Source: Papilionanthe hookeriana x Papilionanthe teres
Taxonomy: Eukaryota; Streptophyta; Magnoliopsida; Asparagales; Orchidaceae
DNA length: 64,000 nucleotides
Direction: 5' to 3'
Assembly (NCBI GenBank): GCA_022702705.1
Contig: CM040423.1
Location: 41,322,070-41,386,069 of the forward strand
Shown: piece by piece, positions 57,800 to 64,000 of the stretch
Position numbering within the stretch: position 1 is the stretch's first letter
How the letters are laid out: every line of letters starts with the position of its first letter
The notes under the pieces: generated by a model
Seen by the model: the letters and a program-made list of their open reading frames with translations, nothing else
Told to the model about the DNA's origin: nothing
The model's database searches: none
Translations under genes and position numbers: made by a program

Positions 57800-59233
57800 A
57801 GGAACTTACTAGTTGATACTAAATAAAATCAAAGATTTTAATATAGAGGTTTTGGATACTTGTTACACGTATCCAATAGCAAAATGGATACAATATCCAA
57901 CAAACGAAGAGTGTCTTAGTTTGTGAGGTGCAAAAAAAGAAAAAAGCCAACTACGAAAAATGAAAGAGAAATCCTCCTGAGTGGAAACGTAACATAAGAA
58001 TTATACTCTGAAGATTCTTTCTTTTGACGATTTAATATGTTATCATGAATAGTGTAATACCTCAATAGGTATAAATATCATTCTACAATGAATTTAATTG
58101 CTTAATAAGGATTCTAAAATCGACAAGTCTGTATGAACCAAAGATTTTTCACTTATCTGACGCTAGTTAGTTAGATACGCTTTTAAGTTCCCTATGAAGT
58201 AAAATACCTATAGTTAATAATCTTAGAAAACGGTATTTCCCAAAAATATTCTCAGTTAAATTTAAAAAGACAACTCATGCAAATTAATAATTTTTAATTA
58301 TTTTCATATTTTATTCGAACAAATATTTAATCTTTCTACAACTTTGCTCAAATTTTGATTAGATCTTGAGAAGTCTTTTAGGACTTTTTTGATCATTGTT
58401 CAAATCAATCTTCAACCATTTTAAAATATATTTAATCCATAAATGAATCTACTTTAATCAATATTTGAAAAGGTCATATCTTTTTCATCGCTTCTTCGAA
58501 CATTGTTCAAATTTTATTCGAACAAGATTCAAATGAACTTTGAATGTTTGATCATGATTTAAACATATTTCTATCAACGTGAAAACAAATTTCGAACATA
58601 TATATGAAGATGTAAATTTATTATCTAAGTTATGGGAGCAAAAAATATTTTCAAATTTTGATAACTAATTGTATAACATCACTAAATTTAAGCAATTAGC
58701 TAAAGATCGTTTGAAGGAGCTTCTTTTAAAAGTCATGTGGCAGAACAGACATTGTCATTTGAGTTCTAAAATGACAAAAATTTGATGATATGGTGAACAA
58801 TTTAGGGAGGAAACATTATTCTAGTAAACAAAAATACATTTATGCATTAGGAGTTCACATAATCGAAGCAACCAAATAGAACTTGAATACATTCTCAAAC
58901 GTAACATTCGTCTGAAATACCATTACTTGGAAATAACAATCATGGGAGCTAAGGATGTAACAGAAAACAAGAAGCAAATGACTTATTGCTCAAATATGTG
59001 CATATATAATGTTCCATTGGACTTTAATTTTTTGTATTTTTTTCTGGTGAAACTTTGAATATACTGCCTTAACAAATTAGGCAGCAAATATAATATTGAA
59101 TTTTTTTAATTTCTATAGGATATATTTAAAAAATAAAAAAATAAAGCATTACTGCATAAAGGCTCTTTGAAGTTTTATGCAAAGCATTCAATCTCCTTTC
59201 AGTCTCGCTTGATTACTTCTGCGCGCGCTCGTC
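57800..59233. other. Upstream flank of the RRM gene, nothing recognised
   Basis: AT-rich intergenic DNA; no element or promoter motif was assigned. Confidence 0.4.
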
Positions 59234-59647
59234 ATGAACCTCCAAGTACAGAAAAACACACTTTACGTAGGTAAGGTGATCGACCGATTGTCTAAACCTT
59301 TTCCCCACCTTTGTTTAGGGTTTTCTTCTTTTGTTTCGATCGAACTAACTAGGGATTTTGGCGGTGGGCCTGTTGCGGTTAAGGTGGCTTGGCGGAGGAG
59401 GTGAATGAGGCGATTCTGCATGCCGCGTTCATCCCCTTCGGTGACATTAAAGACGTGAAGACACCGCTTGATCAGGCAACACAGAAGCACCGGTCTTTTG
59501 GTTTTGTAACCTTCCTGGAGCGTGAGGATGCCGTCGCCGCAATGGACAACATGGACGGTGCCGAGCTTTATGGTCGCGTCCTCACCGTCAACTACGCCCT
59601 ACCTGAGCGCATCAAGGGAGGCGAGCAAGGGTGGGCCGCGCAACCCA
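59234..59647 (+). CDS. RRM protein resembling the RRM half of cyclophilin E (5' exons only)
   Basis: Nuclear RNA-binding domain protein; animal and fungal relatives join this RRM to a cyclophilin domain and work with the spliceosome, while plant versions often have only the RRM plus a charged tail. Exons 59234-59270 and 59384-59647 join G|GT in frame, giving 100 residues before a GTAAGT donor. RNP2 is LYVGGL (10-15) and RNP1 is RSFGFVTF (49-56), both intact with the aromatic residues that stack on RNA. Sequence around LHAAFIPFGDIKDVKTPLD and GGEQGWAAQP is typical of this group. The next exon should start in phase 1, probably completing an 'IW/LW' motif, and was not found in the remaining 4.3 kb, so it lies beyond the window. 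Whether a cyclophilin domain follows cannot be told. Confidence 0.85.
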
Positions 59648-62600
59648 GTAAGTCCCCTATCTCATATCGTTTCACGGCATATCTAAATCTCGTTGAAATT
59701 GTGTATATTTATGTTTATCCTTCTTTGAAATATGCTAAAGCTACAGTCTTTCTTCAAACCTGGAAGAGCCTCCTCCGATTATGGAATGTAGCTTGATTAG
59801 TGAGGGACGGTGCAATTTCTTTGTTAGTTTCTTGTTGAAATTTTATTTAGATAGTTGCATCCTGCGCATAAAAGTTAGATTTTATCCATATTATTGGATT
59901 TAAATTTTTCATTGGTAACGCTGGAATCTTATTGACAAGAATGTCTAAAAAAACATAAGAAACGAGGAGAGAGAATATACACAATTTCTCTAGATTGCCA
60001 TATATTATAAGATTGATGCAAATGATTCAATTGTCCCAAACTCAGCTTCTCACCTCCTATTTATAAGCTTAGGTTGAGGCAGGCAAAATAATATACATTA
60101 AACAATACTAGTAGAATTATATATAGCAAAATTTTGCAAATGCTTACTATTAAATGAATGAGCTTAACTAAACTATTTCTGTCATATTACATCAAGATCT
60201 GTTATTAATTTTTGAATATAGGAAGATTTCATGTGTATTCACTATTAATGTTGCCTGCTTTTGTCAAGTTCTTGCAAGTTCACTAGCTAGTAGCTTTGAT
60301 GACTTGGGCGAATAGACTTTATGACTTTGAGCGACTTTGTCTGGTTAACCTTTAGTCTGTATACGCTTGTTTGAATAACTATTTTTAACTTGAAGTCGAT
60401 GGCAAGTTAGATGAGTATTCAATCTACTTTTCTGAATTCACCATTCCTTTTAACCAACCAATCTTTAAACTGCTCTATTTTGATCAGCAAGTCCAGTCAA
60501 ATTTGGCCAACCGATTTTGGGTGTACAATTAGCTTTCTTTTTTTCTAATTTATTATTTTTGTAAGAAATTCATAAAAGAATAAGATAATTAAATATTTAA
60601 GTTTTATGTAGTCAAATCTCCCTTAAAATGAACTTACAAGTTTTGGAAGAAGATTTTTTATACAAGTAAGAAAATATTATTTGTGATTTGGTGTTACAGT
60701 ATCTGCAGAGAACTAAATGTTCTTGTTTATTAAAGTATGTGCTTATTATTGTAAATTCATTAGCTATTGTCAAATCAAGCATAGTTATTTCCATTGCATT
60801 TCAATCTCTCATTTCATAAGCACCTTGAATTCTCTTATAGTTCATCTTAGTAATCTTATATGCTCATTTAAATTTTCTTTAGTAAATATCTATCCTTAAC
60901 AACATTAACACTATAGCACTTATTCCAAATCTTCCTAAAATTATTTTTAAACTATCTTCTAATGCAACTTGAGGAGTATACCAATTGACTATATTGATGA
61001 TGTCATAGTTGATATTTGTCTTAATAACAAGCACCTTATCATTTACCCTATGTGCCATGATAATTTATTTTTCAACTATTTATCCTTCTCTATTCTAAAT
61101 TTTTTATTAACCATTTTGATATAGAATAACTTTTAACAATGCCCAATACCTTTGTATTTTCTTGTAAATAGGTAATATTGATTCTTCTTTTAACTATTGT
61201 GTACGTCAATTATCTTGTCTTCTCATTTTAAGTCTCCAAATTTAATGTAGTAAATCAAATCTTAGATTTGATCCAATCAATCCTTATTTACTTTTCACGT
61301 AACCAGGTTAGGTTAAGACGCGTCATGAAAGGGTGACATCCTAGCCCTTAAGCTTTGTGGTTACTTGGTTTAAAGATTATTTGTATTTCATAGAAGTTAC
61401 AATTTTGTATAAATTGTTTTAATTGGAATTTGACTACCTATCCTAACAGTATAATTTAGTCGATTTGAGCTCAAGACATGCCTAACTTTACCTCCACTCG
61501 AGCAGTTTCTGAGCTTGAACTCAAAATTGAGCTTATGTCAAGCTTAGCAACAAACCTTAAACCAAAATCTCATTGAGGAACTTCAGCTCACTGAACACCT
61601 ATCATGTTGGACGAAGCTGTTAAGTAGGTTTTTGTCAAGGAGAAAGAGTGGGATGATAAGATGATAGAGATCTACCTCAGTTGAGGGATTGTGGTTTTGC
61701 GATGACATTGATGCAACTACTTTTTTGGTAGTTGTTTTGAATTGACAAATAGAATGTGCTCTAACCATTAAATTGAGGTTGAAATCAACAGAGAAGTAGA
61801 CCGAGGGAAAGGAAACCACTGTTGCTTGAAGATGGGAATAGATTAGGACGAGGTAGCTACAAGTTGTGTGGGAGATCAAGAGATCATGCTAGTTTTTTAT
61901 TTTTTTTCCGAACAAGTCCTTAAACAGTTAATATTTATGAGTATAGATTATATAATTTGCTTGTATACATGGGTTGGCTCAATGATCCAACTAATCGAGC
62001 TCTAAGCAGCTTGAACTCAAGCTCATGTATGTCTCAAGCACATACCGTTGCTTTAGCTCAATTTGCCAACTTATTAATCTTGGCCTATAAGACGGCTCAT
62101 TTACGCACCTTGCTTATCCTAGTTTTCTTCCGTTCCCTTGTATCTATATATATAAAAACACTTTCTAGTTGGAGTAGTCAAGGAGTTATTTATTGCTTAA
62201 TGCTTAAGGTACATAAAAACATTATTTCTGTTTGTTGAATTGATTGATTTGAAAATTTCTAATGTGTCAGATCATAAAATTTATAACTATGCTTTCAAAA
62301 GAATGAATATAATTCACATCATTACAGACTTGCTTTAAGTGACTGAAACTTGGAAAGTTAAAGATGACAGAGAATCATGATGCCCATACCTAGTGAGAGT
62401 TGATTGGTCAGTAGTGGGAGAAAAAGGCAAAATTGTTGCCAGAGTGAGGTATGGAGTGACTTCTATTATGTCTTCGAAATCCAATTGGGTCTAACATTAT
62501 GACATAGGGTCTCACTTTTGAAAATAAGATCTGAACATGGCCAAGTAAATATATGAAATTTATCTATTGATAGTATGTAAGTGATTCAGAAGTGGGATGA

Positions 62601-64000
62601 CTAGGGATCCCTTCCAGGTACCTATCGAGTGGATCAGGTCACTATGAGGGTGTGATTGGTATTCAGTTTTTGTAAATGGATTGTTTTTACTTTTATAATC
62701 ATTAAATAGGTTGGGATTTTTATGTTGGGTGGGGTCAAAGCCTTACCCCTTCTCAGGCATGTAGTTTTCATGATATATTTTTCTGTTAGATCTAAAATTC
62801 TTTGTATAAACCCTTTTGTGTGGCATTTATGTGCACTTTAACATGAGGTTATATATTCCATGTTTTCTGATTTTGTGGCTCTGTTTAGATTGAAGGAAAG
62901 TGAAATAAATGAAATTTAAGATCTAATTATGCATCTACAACCATTGTTACATGTTTTTCAGAACCATTAACTTTTTTTTTTCAGTCAATATCCTTGCATC
63001 CAGACACAACCCATTAATTTTTAAAAGGCACAACTGTGTTTTTTCTAGCTGTAAACTTGAGGTTATTTTGTTAAATTGATGGTTTTAGGAGCAAAAGGAT
63101 CATATATTGAAGTACTCAATCAGCAAATATCTATTTGGCGGTTTCTTTGTGCTTTAAGAGTATGAAACCATTCTAATGGTACTAGTGGGCTAGTGCTATG
63201 TTGTGGATTGAGTGATATTTAGGATGTTAACAAAGTAGAAGTTGGCATGAGAGAGCTGTAAGTTCAATTTTTGGCTCTGCTTTCTGCTTGAATTTCCCTT
63301 TCCGGCTAATACTGTGCCGTGTGGCTTTGTTAGGTGTCCAAGCTAGAATTTCCTGTACGTGCACTTCCCCTGAATATTGTATGCCATCATGCAGCTAAGC
63401 TGTCATTGCTGTGAAATTAAATTTAGCAAATTTATTTTATGTCGTTAAATCTATCTAAACCGCTTAATTAATGTGGTACATATAAACATGAAATATTTCT
63501 TTGATTTTGATTGTGGGTTATAAAATTGCTTGGCGATTTAGATAATTTTTTGTTGCATAAAAGAGATGTTTTGAGCTATGTTACAGTGGTCACTACCTTT
63601 TTTATTATTATTATGGTTACATTTATTTTGACATTGTTAATACTTTCTTTACGTCATAATTTATAACTAGATACTGAAATGAGTGCACTTCATGCAATTA
63701 TAAGGAATTGCCAAATTAAATGTAGAAAAACAAAAGATAATTACAGATAACTGTTGACCTCATTTTTGATAAGATCTAATTCTTCCTCCTAAAGCCTAGG
63801 ATCTAGCCTTAGGACCCTCTTATTTGACCATCATAGAGGACTAGCGACGGGACACACCATTGTAGAAAACTCAAGTTACCTCCTAACTCTTTTTGTGAAG
63901 CCTCATATGAGTGGTCCCAAACACTCAACTTTTAGTTGCAAGGGCTGAGGACCAGCTTATGAAGACCCAAAAGTGTTCCTATAGGGTTTAAGAGCTATAG
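59648..64000 (+). other. Intron of the RRM gene (open to the right)
   Basis: AT-rich DNA starting at a GTAAGT donor. No exon of the RRM gene and no transposon domain was recognised. Around 61440-61600 and 61960-62090 there are clusters of GAGCTCAAG/AGCTCAAACT-like words, probably a decayed MITE-like repeat similar in style to the GAACGAAC family. Confidence 0.45.

Noticed and set aside
1..64000. CRISPR array, rRNA operon, bacterial-type operon or integrated DNA virus
   Set aside because: No regularly spaced identical repeats, no rRNA-like sequence, and no pararetrovirus movement protein or coat motifs were seen; the retroelement relics fit LTR and LINE families.

Overview
This is a transposon-rich, AT-rich stretch of a plant nuclear genome. 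It is probably from a monocot: the C-terminal exons near 3 kb read AKNWAKCDPR, the form I know from the DROOPING LEAF branch of the YABBY family. Genes have spliced GT-AG introns (one probable GC-AG). I see no bacterial operons, CRISPR arrays, rRNA genes or intact tRNA genes. I cannot name the species.

Five host genes can be supported. (1) 2958-3425 (+): last three exons of a DROOPING LEAF/CRABS CLAW-type YABBY gene; the zinc-finger exons are not in the window. (2) 29845-39467 (+): a complete three-exon type II (class B) DnaJ/HSP40 gene of 329 residues, whose second intron is 8.4 kb and filled with transposons. (3) 48894-49740 (+): a two-exon universal stress protein-like gene with a probable GC-AG intron. 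(4) 50235-50744 (-): a three-exon B12D gene (complex I MLRQ/B12D family) of 86 residues. (5) 59234-59647 (+): the first two exons of an RRM protein resembling the RRM half of cyclophilin E; the rest lies beyond the right edge. The genes are functionally unrelated and do not form a pathway.

Nearly everything else is decayed mobile DNA. From left to right: a copia reverse transcriptase relic (0.36-0.76 kb); a CACTA element starting at 6674, with transposase remains to about 11.1 kb and three RTE-type LINE insertions; a noncoding repeat (11.5-12.8 kb) whose second copy is at 23.9-25.0 kb; a minus-strand Athila-like gag-protease relic (14.2-16.7 kb) with a 353-bp tandem duplication, and an LTR-like block behind it (16.7-17.9 kb) that recurs inverted at 41.6-42.7 kb; two Harbinger-like elements flanked by TTA with GC-rich interiors (18.0-18.9 and 22.1-23.2 kb) and a third relative at 48.1-48.35 kb; a relic resembling the 'putative gypsy type transposon' protein (25.4-27.1 kb); and a copia integrase relic (28.3-29.0 kb). 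Inside the DnaJ intron are an RTE LINE end and an L1-type LINE carrying only ORF1 and a poly(A) tail. Further right are a MITE-like element built of GAACGAAC-type repeats (40.5-41.2 kb), a Tat/Ogre-like gag-protease relic (43.3-48.1 kb), a CACTA ORF1 relic (54.4-55.5 kb) and a tRNA-like SINE head (57.6 kb).

I found no convincing new biological system. The observations most worth a second look are the Harbinger-like family with GC-rich, gene-like cargo, the RTE insertion that splits a CACTA transposase with a readable target-site duplication, the ORF1-only LINE unit, and the GC-AG intron. All similarities were judged by eye from translated motifs; no database search was run.
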